Source: Oscillospiraceae bacterium
GTDB taxonomy: Bacteria; Bacillota; Clostridia; Oscillospirales; Oscillospiraceae
Direction: 5' to 3'
Length of the DNA: 64,000 bases
Assembly: GCA_017516005.1 (NCBI GenBank)
Contig: JAFWDU010000003.1
Span: 1 to 64,000, forward strand
In this document: positions 45,901 to 54,448 of the stretch, piece after piece
Position numbering within the stretch: position 1 is the stretch's first letter
How the letters are laid out: every line of letters begins with the position of its first letter
Made by a program: the position numbers and the translations under genes
Notes under the pieces: generated by a model
Told to the model about the DNA's origin: nothing
Seen by the model: only the letters and a program-made list of their open reading frames with translations
Database searches by the model: none

Positions 45901-46498
45901 CGGCGTCCATGTCGACCATCTCAGCGAGATCTTCGTAATCCCAGATGGCGATCTTCTGCAGCTCATGGCTGGTACGGAATCCGTCGAAGAAGTTGATGAA
46001 GGGAACACGGCCCTCAATGGCGGCCAGATGGGCAACTGCGCCCAGATCCATGACCTCCTGAGGATTGGTCTCTGCCAGCATGGCGAAACCGGTCTGCCGG
46101 CAGGCGTAGACGTCGGAGTGATCGCCGAAGATGTTCAGAGCCTGGGAAGCGACGCAGCGTGCGGAAACATGGAACACTGCCGGCAGCAACTCACCCGCGA
46201 TCTTGTACATGTTGGGGATCATGAGCAGCAGGCCCTGAGAAGCGGTGTAAGTGGTGGTCAGGGCGCCTGCATTCAGGGAGCCGTGAACCGTGCCAGCTGC
46301 ACCGGCCTCGGACTGCATCTCGATGACCTTGACGGTGTTGCCGAAGATGTTCTTCTGACCCGCGGCGGACCACTGATCAACGTAGTCAGCCATGGGGCTG
46401 GACGGCGTAATCGGATAAATGCCGGCGACTTCGGTAAACGCATAGGATACCCATGCCGCGGCATTGTTGCCGTCCATAGTTTTAAGCTTTCTTGCCAA
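42953..46498 (-). CDS. nifJ: Pyruvate:ferredoxin (flavodoxin) oxidoreductase
   Basis: The 1181-residue single-chain product has all PFOR domains in order: the thiamine-pyrophosphate Pyr domain ([20 protein letters not shown]), the gamma-type domain, two 4Fe-4S clusters in the ferredoxin domain ([24 protein letters not shown]), a further cluster cysteine region ([13 protein letters not shown]) and the TPP-binding domain ([21 protein letters not shown]). It converts pyruvate and CoA to acetyl-CoA, CO2 and reduced ferredoxin, the central reaction of anaerobic sugar breakdown. The start is TTG seven bases after AGGAGGT. The gene is codon-biased and monocistronic, fitting high expression. Confidence 0.97.
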   Translation of the reverse strand: [1181 protein letters not shown]

Positions 46499-46537
46499 TG
46501 GAATTACCTCCTAGGAAAGTGATTTCTAAGCTTTACA

Positions 46538-46566
46538 ATTATAACATAGTCTTATGTGAAAGTAAA
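46538..46566 (-). promoter_or_regulatory. Promoter of nifJ
   Basis: On the minus strand TTTACT (46561-46566), 17-base spacer, TATAAT (46538-46543). The spacer contains ACATA...TATGT as an inverted repeat (46544-46557), a possible operator. The rest of 46567-46735 holds nothing I recognise; a 65-codon open frame there has no ribosome site. Confidence 0.75.
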
Positions 46567-46735
46567 TTGTAGAATCCGCAAAATTTCACCCGGAAACGTG
46601 AGTGTTCATTGCCGTATGCCCCTTCTTTTCAGAATTCCGTCCAGAAAAAAACCTGCAACGGAAGTGCAGGACTGTATTCGAGTATTGTTTTCAGATCGCC
46701 TTTTTGAATTCCCGTACCGAAAACACGAATACATG

Positions 46736-46764
46736 TTGAACTGGGTAGACTGATTTGATAAAAT
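46736..46764 (+). promoter_or_regulatory. Promoter for the gtrA-rarA operon
   Basis: TTGAAC (46736-46741), 17-base spacer, TAAAAT (46759-46764), 87 bases before the ATG at 46852. Confidence 0.65.
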
Positions 46765-46851
46765 AGAAAGTAGAGAAATGCAACGGGGAAGATGCGATAC
46801 GGAAACTCCGAATCATTTCACGTACTATCTGATTGTTAGAGGGTAATTCAT

Positions 46852-47307
46852 ATGAGCCAGAAGAGCGAAAAGCAAAAAGAACTTCTGCGTACGATTAAAT
46901 TCACACTGTTTTCCATTTCGGCGGGCCTTGTTGAAATCCTGTCCTTTACGCTTCTGGAGCGTCTGACAAACTGGCCGTACTGGCCGAAATACATCATTGC
47001 GCTTGTGCTGTCTGTCATCTGGAATTTCACGCTGAACAGGCATTATACTTTCCGTTCGGCAAACAACATTCCGATTGCCATGCTGAAAGTAGCGGCATAT
47101 TATCTGGTATTTACACCGCTTTCTACCTGGCTCGGATCCTACCTTGCGGACAGCCTCGGCTGGAATGAGTATCTTGTAACAGCAATCAACATGATTCTGA
47201 ACTTTGTTACGGAATATCTGTTTGACAGATTTGTTGTATTCAGAGCATCCATTGATACCAACGCACTGGCAGCAAAAGAAAAGGAAAATGAGAAAACAGG
47301 ATCCTGA
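46852..47307 (+). CDS. GtrA-family membrane protein
   Basis: The 151-residue product has four membrane helices and the GtrA patterns IKFTLFSISAGLVEILSFTLL and IWNFTLNRHYTFRS, with a late EYLFDRFVVF. GtrA proteins are thought to flip or supply lipid-linked sugars for cell-surface glycosylation. The C-terminal tail is charged and cytoplasmic. It leads a plus-strand operon with the next genes. Confidence 0.88.
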   Translation: MSQKSEKQKELLRTIKFTLFSISAGLVEILSFTLLERLTNWPYWPKYIIALVLSVIWNFTLNRHYTFRSANNIPIAMLKVAAYYLVFTPLSTWLGSYLADSLGWNEYLVTAINMILNFVTEYLFDRFVVFRASIDTNALAAKEKENEKTGS

Positions 47308-47338
47308 TTTGCTTTGCATCTGATGAGGTGGATTGATT

Positions 47339-47794
47339 ATGCGGAAACAGCGCAAAAAGAATCCCGGGTCCCTTGTTTCCTGCTCTTACTTGAGAAGCGG
47401 AGATAAGAAGGGGAGCAGTTATCAGGCCAGCGTCTTACAGCGCGGCCCAGGAGATTGTGTTCTCATGATCCGTGAAGCGGCTTCTTCGTCGGATCCTGTT
47501 CATGTCCGGATCTATCGGGCGGAGGGGTCCAGCCTTGAACAGCTTGAATCGATTGCGCGTAAAGCAGGAATGGATTCCTGGAGCAATCTTCCCATTGACA
47601 GGGATCTCTTTCATGTTGATTCGCCCAGTCCAAGAATTGATCTGTCTTTTGAAAACCGCTATATTCACATCAGTTATAACTCCGTCCTCTCAGCTGAAGG
47701 CAGATCTGCTTTGATTGAGCTGTACCAGAGTGTTCTTCAATGGGTTTCGCCGGAACGTCTCCTGGAAGAGTATGATGAGAACGGGGAAGATTGA
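47339..47794 (+). CDS. Conserved-looking protein of unknown function
   Basis: The 151-residue product has a basic N-terminus (MRKQRKKNPGS), then alternating strands (VSCSYLRSGDKKGSSYQASV; CVLMIREA; VHVRIYRAEG) and ends with an acidic helix (SPERLLEEYDENGED). There is no signal peptide, membrane helix or metal motif. I do not recognise a family. GAGGTGG lies about nine bases before the ATG, and it sits between gtrA and rarA with short gaps, so it is likely a real operon member. Confidence 0.65.
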   Translation: MRKQRKKNPGSLVSCSYLRSGDKKGSSYQASVLQRGPGDCVLMIREAASSSDPVHVRIYRAEGSSLEQLESIARKAGMDSWSNLPIDRDLFHVDSPSPRIDLSFENRYIHISYNSVLSAEGRSALIELYQSVLQWVSPERLLEEYDENGED

Positions 47795-47854
47795 AGCGCT
47801 GATCGAATCTGTATTCGGTCATAAAAGCGAAATCGTGTGAGAAGGTGAATGGAG

Positions 47855-49126
47855 ATGTACAGACCTCTTGCAGATGAAATCAGACCGGAAGCGCTGGAAG
47901 ATGTAGTCGGTCAGGAGCATATTCTTGGCAAAGGTGCGATTCTGCGTCGAATCATAGAGTCCGGGAATGTACCGAATCTCATCTTCTATGGACCGTCCGG
48001 TACTGGAAAGACCACCGTTGCGAATATTATCGCAAAGGAAACGAACCGGACCCTCTACAAGCTCAATGCAACCATGGCATCCAGTTCTGACATAAAGGAT
48101 ATTGTTGCGCAGATTGATACCATTCTGACTCCAAACGGAATTCTCCTTTATCTCGATGAGATCCAGTATTTTACAAAAAAACAGCAGCGGTCTCTGCTGG
48201 AGCATATCGAAAACGGAAAGATTACGCTGATTGCATCCACAACCGAGAATCCGTATTTCTATATCTACAACGCAATTCTGAGCAGATCAACCGTGTTTGA
48301 ATTCAAAGCGGTCTCTCCTGAAGCTGCTGCTAAAGCGGTCATGAGAGCCATACAAATCCGCGGGGAACGTCTTGCACTGAAAGTGGATATGGAGCAGGGT
48401 GTACCTGAGCAGATCGGTTACGGATGCGGCGGTGATGTACGAAAAGCAATGAATGCGGTTGAACTGCTGTTTTCCGCGTCCAGAGTCAGCGGAGATACCA
48501 TTCGCTTCACGCTGCAGGATGCAAAGGATATGGCCCAGAAATCAGCCATGCGATATGACCGGGATGGAGACAGTCATTATGATCTTCTTTCGGCTCTCCA
48601 GAAATCCATCCGCGGCTCAGATCCGGACGCCGCCGTACATTACCTTGCAAGACTTCTGGAGGCCGGGGATCTGCCGTCGGCGTGCAGACGTCTTCTGGTC
48701 ATCGCAGCCGAAGACATCGGCCTTGCGTATCCCATGGCGATCACGATTACGAAGGCCTGTGTGGATTCCGCTCTTCAGCTGGGACTTCCGGAAGCCAGAA
48801 TTCCGCTTGGCGATGCCGCTGTTCTGCTCGCCACATCCCCAAAATCCAATTCCGGCATCTGTGCAATTGACGCCGCGCTGGAGGATATCCGAAAAGGAAA
48901 GAGCGGGGAGATCCCGAGACAGCTTCAGAATATGCATTATGACGGTTCCGGATTTGAGCGTGAACAGGGATATCTGTATCCTCATTCCTATCCGAATCAC
49001 TATGTGCAGCAGCAGTATCTCCCGGATGAACTCACCGGTGCAAAGTATTATGAATTCGGCGAAAACAAGGTGGAACAGGCATCCAGACAGTACTGGGAGA
49101 AGATTAAAGGCACTGAAGGAAAATAA
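47855..49126 (+). CDS. rarA: Replication-associated recombination protein RarA/MgsA
   Basis: The 423-residue product is an AAA+ ATPase with RPEALEDVVGQEHILG at the start, Walker A GPSGTGKTTVANII and Walker B LLYLDEIQ. The C-terminal part has the MgsA features ALQKSIRGSDPDAAVHYLARL and EDIGLAYP. It acts at stalled replication forks together with single-strand binding protein. An ATG six bases earlier (47849) is an alternative start. Confidence 0.95.
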   Translation: MYRPLADEIRPEALEDVVGQEHILGKGAILRRIIESGNVPNLIFYGPSGTGKTTVANIIAKETNRTLYKLNATMASSSDIKDIVAQIDTILTPNGILLYLDEIQYFTKKQQRSLLEHIENGKITLIASTTENPYFYIYNAILSRSTVFEFKAVSPEAAAKAVMRAIQIRGERLALKVDMEQGVPEQIGYGCGGDVRKAMNAVELLFSASRVSGDTIRFTLQDAKDMAQKSAMRYDRDGDSHYDLLSALQKSIRGSDPDAAVHYLARLLEAGDLPSACRRLLVIAAEDIGLAYPMAITITKACVDSALQLGLPEARIPLGDAAVLLATSPKSNSGICAIDAALEDIRKGKSGEIPRQLQNMHYDGSGFEREQGYLYPHSYPNHYVQQQYLPDELTGAKYYEFGENKVEQASRQYWEKIKGTEGK

Positions 49127-49127
49127 T

Positions 49128-49334
49128 ATGGATATTCGACTTGGAGATATTCTTCATATGAAAAAGCCGCATCCCTGCGGGGAAAAGCGCTGGGTTGTCC
49201 TTCGTACCGGAATGGACTTCCGACTTCGCTGCCTTGGCTGCGGCCATGAAGTCATGATTCCGCGCGCAAAAGCGGAAAAAAATATCCGCCGTGTGGAAAG
49301 GGCGGAAGAGGAACAGGAAAAACAAAAGGTGTAG
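49128..49334 (+). CDS. DUF951-family small protein
   Basis: The 68-residue product (DIRLGDILHMKKPHPCGEKR, then RCLGCGHEVMIPRAKAEKN) matches the DUF951 family of Bacillota. Its three cysteines (CGEK and CLGC) suggest a metal site. The function is unknown; a nucleic-acid-binding role has been suggested from its fold. It begins one base after the rarA stop and is tightly coupled to it. The highly charged tail is rich in Glu/Arg. Confidence 0.88.
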   Translation: MDIRLGDILHMKKPHPCGEKRWVVLRTGMDFRLRCLGCGHEVMIPRAKAEKNIRRVERAEEEQEKQKV

Positions 49335-49349
49335 AACGGAGGAAACGAA

Positions 49350-49949
49350 ATGGCAAAAAAACCTTATGTCGTCGGCATCACGGGAGGAACAGCCAGCGGA
49401 AAGACAACCATGGTTGAACGTCTCCCCGCACTTCTGGAACCGCTTAGAGTATATCGCTTTAACTGCGATTATTACTATCGTTACGGCCAGAGGCTGAAGG
49501 TGGTTGCACCTTTTACCGGAATTGAGTACAAGGAAGCGAACGTGCCTGAGGCGCTGGGCCTGAAGGAACTTTTCCATGACTTTGAAGATGTATGCGAAGG
49601 CCGCACCGAGGAGGAATATGACGTTGTCCTCATTGAGGGACTGTTTACGCTGTATCTCCCTGAAATCCGAAATCGGCTTTCTCTCAAAATCTTTATTGAT
49701 CTTCAGAGCGATGAACGCCTGATCCGGCGGATTCGCAGATGGATTCCGCAGGGACAGACCTTTGATGAAATCGCAGACCGATATCTTGATACCGTCCGTT
49801 ACCGTCATCAGGAATACGTTGAACCGACCCGCTGGTATGCAGATCTTGTGATTAATGGCACCCTAAGCGAAAAATCAATGGATATTGTGGCAACTTACAT
49901 TAAGGCGGATGTAGCAAGACAGAAGGAATCTGCTCCGGAACAGGCCTGA
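49350..49949 (+). CDS. Uridine kinase-like P-loop protein
   Basis: The 199-residue product has the P-loop GITGGTASGKTTMVE, a central NCDYYYRYGQRL segment like the uridine kinase DDFY region, LIEGLFTLY and the lid IRRIRRWIPQGQTFDEI. It resembles uridine kinases and the phosphoribulokinase/uridine kinase family; the DxxY pattern differs from canonical Udk, so another nucleoside or sugar may be the substrate. It lies 15 bases after the DUF951 gene. Confidence 0.82.
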   Translation: MAKKPYVVGITGGTASGKTTMVERLPALLEPLRVYRFNCDYYYRYGQRLKVVAPFTGIEYKEANVPEALGLKELFHDFEDVCEGRTEEEYDVVLIEGLFTLYLPEIRNRLSLKIFIDLQSDERLIRRIRRWIPQGQTFDEIADRYLDTVRYRHQEYVEPTRWYADLVINGTLSEKSMDIVATYIKADVARQKESAPEQA

Positions 49950-50032
49950 ACCTGAATCTGCGAAGGCAATCTGGTTATGTAAGATACTATCTCTTGCGCC
50001 TGACATGGGTCATTACTCAACATATAGGGTTT

Positions 50033-50063
50033 TTGCTGGACAATTGCTTTCAATTGTGATAAT
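50033..50063 (+). promoter_or_regulatory. Promoter for nrdR with paired CAATTG sites
   Basis: GATAAT (50058-50063) is preceded by TGT, an extended -10, with TTGCTG 19 bases upstream. Two CAATTG palindromes (50041-50046 and 50051-50056) lie in the spacer and could bind a regulator; they do not look like NrdR boxes. Confidence 0.55.
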
Positions 50064-50097
50064 ATCAACTTAAGCAATTTGAAAGAGGTGCAGATAC

Positions 50098-50553
50098 ATG
50101 AAATGTCCCTACTGCGGCGAACAGGACAGCAAGGTTGTCGATTCACGGCATTCTGAAGACGGCAGCAGCATCCGCCGACGCCGTGAATGTCTTCTCTGCG
50201 GTAAGCGCTTTACAACCTACGAGATTGTGGAGAGCCTTCCGATTGTTGTCGTGAAACGGGACGGCAGCCGTCAGTCTTTTGACCGCAACAAGATTTTGAA
50301 CGGCATGCTCCGCGCCTGTGAAAAACGCCCTGTCTCTCTTGCTGCAATGGAGGGCGTTGTGGATGATATTGAACAGTACATCCAGAATTCCCTCGAAAGA
50401 GAAGTCCGTTCGGAGGAAATCGGCGAACTCGTCATGGATAAGCTGAAGCAGATGGATGAAGTCGCTTATGTTCGTTTCGCTTCTGTCTATCGGTCTTTTA
50501 CAGATGTAAACAGCTTTATGCAGGAACTGAACAAGATTCTCGCGGAAAAATAA
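50098..50553 (+). CDS. nrdR: Ribonucleotide reductase regulator NrdR
   Basis: The 151-residue product has the N-terminal zinc ribbon [17 protein letters not shown]...[13 protein letters not shown] and an ATP-cone domain ([20 protein letters not shown]). NrdR senses ATP and dATP and represses ribonucleotide reductase genes. No nrd gene is in the window. GAAAGAGGTGC precedes the ATG. The length equals the family norm. Confidence 0.97.
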   Translation: MKCPYCGEQDSKVVDSRHSEDGSSIRRRRECLLCGKRFTTYEIVESLPIVVVKRDGSRQSFDRNKILNGMLRACEKRPVSLAAMEGVVDDIEQYIQNSLEREVRSEEIGELVMDKLKQMDEVAYVRFASVYRSFTDVNSFMQELNKILAEK

Positions 50554-50564
50554 GGATCATATTC

Positions 50565-50610
50565 AGAATGACCGGAAAATGGGAAGTCCCATTGTTCCGG
50601 TCATTCTTTT
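50565..50610. terminator. Terminator between nrdR and the alpha-galactosidase gene
   Basis: A 12-bp perfect stem (50565-50576 with 50596-50607) has an inner AATGGG...CCCATT stem and a TTTT end. It lies between convergent genes and can serve both. Confidence 0.88.
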
Positions 50611-50623
50611 CGTTATTGAAAGA

Positions 50624-52975
50624 TTATTTTTCCTCCATGAAGTAAAGCCGTGATGCAAAATCCTGGAAGAATCTTACGTTTTCATTATAACCAGTGCCTG
50701 AAAATGCCTGTTTCAGTTTCACACCGGCATCCATAAGCGTATCTCCGGGGATCAGAAGCTCCTCGCTTTCCCCGGGCATTTTAACAACTCGTGCGATTAC
50801 GTTGTGTACGAGTGAATCCGTTCGGATATGAATAGGCGTCATGGTATTGATCAGGCTGCCAAAACGCTTTACATTGATCCGCTGCTCGTAGTTATAGAAC
50901 AGATAGGTTGCATCCCGTTTCAGACCCCGGGCGAAGAAACGCTCTGACTGTGTATTCGGCTGAACCAGTTCCTGCATCAGCAGTCCGACGGCGTGGGAGC
51001 CATCCGGCGCTGTACAGGTCCACTCGTGGATATTGCCGGATCTGCCCCGATAGAAATCTCCCTGCTGCAGAAGTTCCCGCCATTGCTTGTAGAGTGAGAT
51101 CTGTTCCTTGATTTTCTTTTTATCTTCAGAAGTCAGATCCCGGAGATCAAGTTCATAGCCAAGAACACCGAATGCGGCTACATTGAAACGCGTTTCAAGC
51201 GGAGTATCCCGCATCGTCTGGTGATTCGGGCAGGCGGATACGTGGGAACTGACTGTACTCATGGGATAGCCGTAACTGTAGCCTTCCTGAATACGGACAC
51301 GGCTCAAAGCATCCGTATTGTCACTTGCCCAGATCTGCGGGAAATAGGACAAAATACCGAGATCAAAGCGGTTTCCGCCAGATGCACATCCTTCGAACAG
51401 AATATCCGGGAACCGTTCTGTCAGCGCTTTCATTATTGTGTACAATCCGAGAATGTAGCGATGTGCGGTCTCACCCTGCCGTTCCGGGGGCAGACTGGGA
51501 GAATAGACATCCGAGAAGATCCGGTTGTAATCCCATTTTACATAGGTGATCGGAGCAGAGGAGAAGACCTCGGTCATTTTCCCGATGATATAATCCACGA
51601 CTTCCGGATTGGCAAGATCTAGAATCCGCTGATTCCGACCCTCAGAATGTGGTTTGCCGGGAATTGCCATAACCCAGTCCGGATGCTGTTCGTAAAGCCT
51701 GCTCTGGACATTGACCATCTCAGGCTCCACCCAGATTCCAAACTGCAGTCCGGCATCATTGATTTTTTTGCACAGCCCTCCAAGACCCTGAGGCAGTTTC
51801 TTGGGGTTCGGATCCCAGTCACCGAGTGCACGTGTATCATCGCTCCGATCTCCGAACCAGCCGTCATCCATTACAAGCAGTTCAATGCCAAGTTCTTTTC
51901 CCGCTTTTGCCATGGAGACCAGGGTGCTTTCGCTGATATTGAAATAACAGGCTTCCCAGCTGTTGAGAAGAACGGGACGGGGCTTGCATTTCCAGCTCCC
52001 GCGAACAATATGCTCGCGTACAAAACGGTGCATATTTTGACTCTGCCCAGTGAAACCTTCTGAAGAATAGGTCATAACAGCTTCCGGTGCATCAAAACAC
52101 GCACCAGGTTCCAGAAGAAAACGGAAGCCGTCCGGCTGAATGCCGGAAACAACACGTGTTTTACCGAAAGCATTCACTTCAACAGCGGAATAGTGATTGC
52201 CGCTGTAAATGAGATTGAATCCGAAACAGTCTCCGATCGTCTCGGAGGTGTCCGGACGATGGAGCATAAAGAAAGGATTGGCACGGCTGGAGGAAGAACC
52301 AGCTCTGGACTCATTGACGAATTTGCCGCCGGATAGCGTAACGTCTGATTTGGTCATTTCACGGCCCCAGGCACCGTGGAAACTGCTGACACTCCATCCG
52401 GAATCAGGCAGATCCAGCTGCAGACTCATCATACGCTCCAGCTGGACAGACTCAGAACTGGAATTGATCAGTTTCGCACTTCTGCAGATGCAGTCACATT
52501 CCGGATAGACGTAGTAATGCAGTTCCAGTGTCAAAGAGTAGGAAGCATCCTGCAGCGTTACGACAAGGTGTTCCGTTTTGCCGTTTTCTGAGTAGGAACC
52601 CGGAAGGGGTGAGAACTCCGGCTTTTCTTCGGAGATGCTGTCGGAGAGATATCGGAAATCTGAAGTCCGGCTTCCGTCAGCATGCACAACGGTGAGAAAT
52701 GGTTCGCGGATATCACCATGTCCGGCGGAAGACATCTCAAGACAGAGATCCTCCAGAATGACGGTTTTATAATCTGAAGAATAACTGATTACATTCCCGG
52801 GTTCGAAAGCACGCTTTTCCGTGAGAGGTTCCAGGGATTCCAGGGAATCCACATGAATGCTGCGGCCGTAGTGGAGATGTTCCAGATGACCGGACGGAAG
52901 GACATGAAAAGCGTATGTGGTATGCTTTGTATCCAAGACAAAACCAGGGTATTCCCCGTCAATTCTGTGAATCAT
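50624..52975 (-). CDS. Alpha-galactosidase (GH36)
   Basis: The 783-residue product is a GH36 enzyme with an N-terminal beta-sandwich, a TIM barrel and a small C-terminal sheet. The nucleophile is the Asp in TYVKWDYNR, the acid/base is the Asp in IWASDNTDALSRVRIQ, and LLVMDDGWFGDRSDD and GIWVEPEMV are also typical. It cleaves terminal alpha-galactose from raffinose- or melibiose-like sugars in the cytoplasm; no signal peptide is seen. I place the start at 52975 because the upstream open extension of 178 codons lies within the transporter gene and has no similarity. Start and transporter stop overlap by ATGA. Confidence 0.95.
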   Translation of the reverse strand: MIHRIDGEYPGFVLDTKHTTYAFHVLPSGHLEHLHYGRSIHVDSLESLEPLTEKRAFEPGNVISYSSDYKTVILEDLCLEMSSAGHGDIREPFLTVVHADGSRTSDFRYLSDSISEEKPEFSPLPGSYSENGKTEHLVVTLQDASYSLTLELHYYVYPECDCICRSAKLINSSSESVQLERMMSLQLDLPDSGWSVSSFHGAWGREMTKSDVTLSGGKFVNESRAGSSSSRANPFFMLHRPDTSETIGDCFGFNLIYSGNHYSAVEVNAFGKTRVVSGIQPDGFRFLLEPGACFDAPEAVMTYSSEGFTGQSQNMHRFVREHIVRGSWKCKPRPVLLNSWEACYFNISESTLVSMAKAGKELGIELLVMDDGWFGDRSDDTRALGDWDPNPKKLPQGLGGLCKKINDAGLQFGIWVEPEMVNVQSRLYEQHPDWVMAIPGKPHSEGRNQRILDLANPEVVDYIIGKMTEVFSSAPITYVKWDYNRIFSDVYSPSLPPERQGETAHRYILGLYTIMKALTERFPDILFEGCASGGNRFDLGILSYFPQIWASDNTDALSRVRIQEGYSYGYPMSTVSSHVSACPNHQTMRDTPLETRFNVAAFGVLGYELDLRDLTSEDKKKIKEQISLYKQWRELLQQGDFYRGRSGNIHEWTCTAPDGSHAVGLLMQELVQPNTQSERFFARGLKRDATYLFYNYEQRINVKRFGSLINTMTPIHIRTDSLVHNVIARVVKMPGESEELLIPGDTLMDAGVKLKQAFSGTGYNENVRFFQDFASRLYFMEEK

Positions 52976-54414
52976 TCCTGAGCATCTCCTGCGTGCAGAG
53001 CTGCGACTTCCTGTGCAATCTCTGCTACTTTTGTATCGGTAAGAACGTATTTCCTGCGGAACCAGATAAAGGCTACAAGAAGTCCGGCGATGGGCACAAG
53101 TGCCATGGTCATGCGAAGACCGGTCTTTGCGCTCTGTGAGACAGTTGCGGAAAAGTCCACAAGCTTGTCCGCTTCGGAGACTGCAGCGTCGCTGAGCTTG
53201 TTGATCTGAAGACTCAGGGCGGCGACAAATGCTGCGATACCGGAAGCAAGCTTGACAACGAAAGTCTGCATGGAGAAGATGACGCTCTCGTCTCTGCGGT
53301 GATTCTTCAATTCGCCGTAGTCTACCGTATTTGCAAGGAAGACCGTAGTCAGAATGCTGAGCAGACCGTTGGCGGCAAAAATCAGGAAGCCGGGAACAAA
53401 GAGAATAAATACATTGCCCATGCTGGTAAAGGCAAGAATCAGAAGAACTGCATATCCGAGAATTGCCATGCCGAGGCAGATGTAGAATATAGAGGTATTG
53501 CTGAACCATTTCCGCAGAAGTGGATAGAACAGCATCATGGACAGGATCTGTATTGCTCCTCCGAAGGTATTGAACAGGGTATAGTCATTAAACCATGACG
53601 TTCCGCCAAAGTCATATTTGAAGAAATACAGGACAAGGTTGGAAGTGATATAGATGGAGCAGTTGATCAGAACAATTGCGATGACAACGGCAAGAGCCTG
53701 GTCATTCTGGACCAGAGCCTTGAACATCTGACCAACTGACACCGTCTGCATCTCAGTGGTGGATTTTTCCTTAATGTTGATGCAGGTAAGAATCGTGAAA
53801 ATGATAAACAGTGCTGCGACAATAAGGGAGAAGTACTTGAAACCAATCATCTCAATCTCGCGGGCATTGCTTCCGCCAAGTGAAGTGCCGAGCCATTGTA
53901 CGGCAAGAACCGTGACAATGGTGATGATGGCAGAGCCGACACCGGCGCAGGAACGGGCAAGGGTTGTAAGATTTTCTCGTTCACGGCCGCCTTGGGTAAA
54001 AGCGGGAATCATGGACCAGTAGGGAATATCCATCATGGTATAGGTGACGCCCCAGAGAATATATGTGACAGCGGCATAGGCGGTGAGACCGGCGCCGTCC
54101 AGTCTGGGAGGCGCAGAAAACATGAGGAACAGAATGACTGCGTTGGTCAGTGTACCAATCAGCAGCCATGGACGGAATTTGCCCCATCTGGTCTTTGTTT
54201 TCGCTACAATGACACCCATAATCGGATCGTTGAATGCATCAAATACGCGGGCAGCAAGGAGAATGATACCCATGGCTACGGCACTGACACCCATGACATC
54301 CTGGAAATAATACAGGACATAGCTGGCAGACAGCATGTAGACCATGTCTTTTCCCACGGCGCCAAGACCGTAGGAAATCTTGGATTTACCGGAAAGCGTT
54401 TGTTTCTGTTGCAT
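52972..54414 (-). CDS. GPH-family sugar:cation symporter
   Basis: The 480-residue product has about 12 membrane helices and MelB-like features: ISYGLGAVGKDMVY at the start, RVFDAFNDPIMGVI with paired Asp residues of the cation site, and RWGKFRPWLL in the first cytoplasmic loop. GPH carriers import melibiose-like sugars with Na+ or H+. It overlaps the alpha-galactosidase start by four bases, so import and hydrolysis are coupled. AGGGGGTT lies before the ATG. Confidence 0.93.
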   Translation of the reverse strand: MQQKQTLSGKSKISYGLGAVGKDMVYMLSASYVLYYFQDVMGVSAVAMGIILLAARVFDAFNDPIMGVIVAKTKTRWGKFRPWLLIGTLTNAVILFLMFSAPPRLDGAGLTAYAAVTYILWGVTYTMMDIPYWSMIPAFTQGGRERENLTTLARSCAGVGSAIITIVTVLAVQWLGTSLGGSNAREIEMIGFKYFSLIVAALFIIFTILTCINIKEKSTTEMQTVSVGQMFKALVQNDQALAVVIAIVLINCSIYITSNLVLYFFKYDFGGTSWFNDYTLFNTFGGAIQILSMMLFYPLLRKWFSNTSIFYICLGMAILGYAVLLILAFTSMGNVFILFVPGFLIFAANGLLSILTTVFLANTVDYGELKNHRRDESVIFSMQTFVVKLASGIAAFVAALSLQINKLSDAAVSEADKLVDFSATVSQSAKTGLRMTMALVPIAGLLVAFIWFRRKYVLTDTKVAEIAQEVAALHAGDAQE

Positions 54415-54448
54415 GATGAACCCCCTGTTTATGAAAAGATTGATTAGA

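Noticed and set aside
42983..46522. 1179-codon open frame on the plus strand
   Set aside because: It is codon-aligned antisense to nifJ, has no family similarity, and is explained by codon avoidance in nifJ.
46556..46753. 65-codon open frame before gtrA
   Set aside because: It has no ribosome site or similarity and overlaps both promoter regions.
52976..53509. N-terminal extension of the alpha-galactosidase
   Set aside because: It overlaps the symporter gene in another frame; the ATG at 52975 matches the GH36 start.
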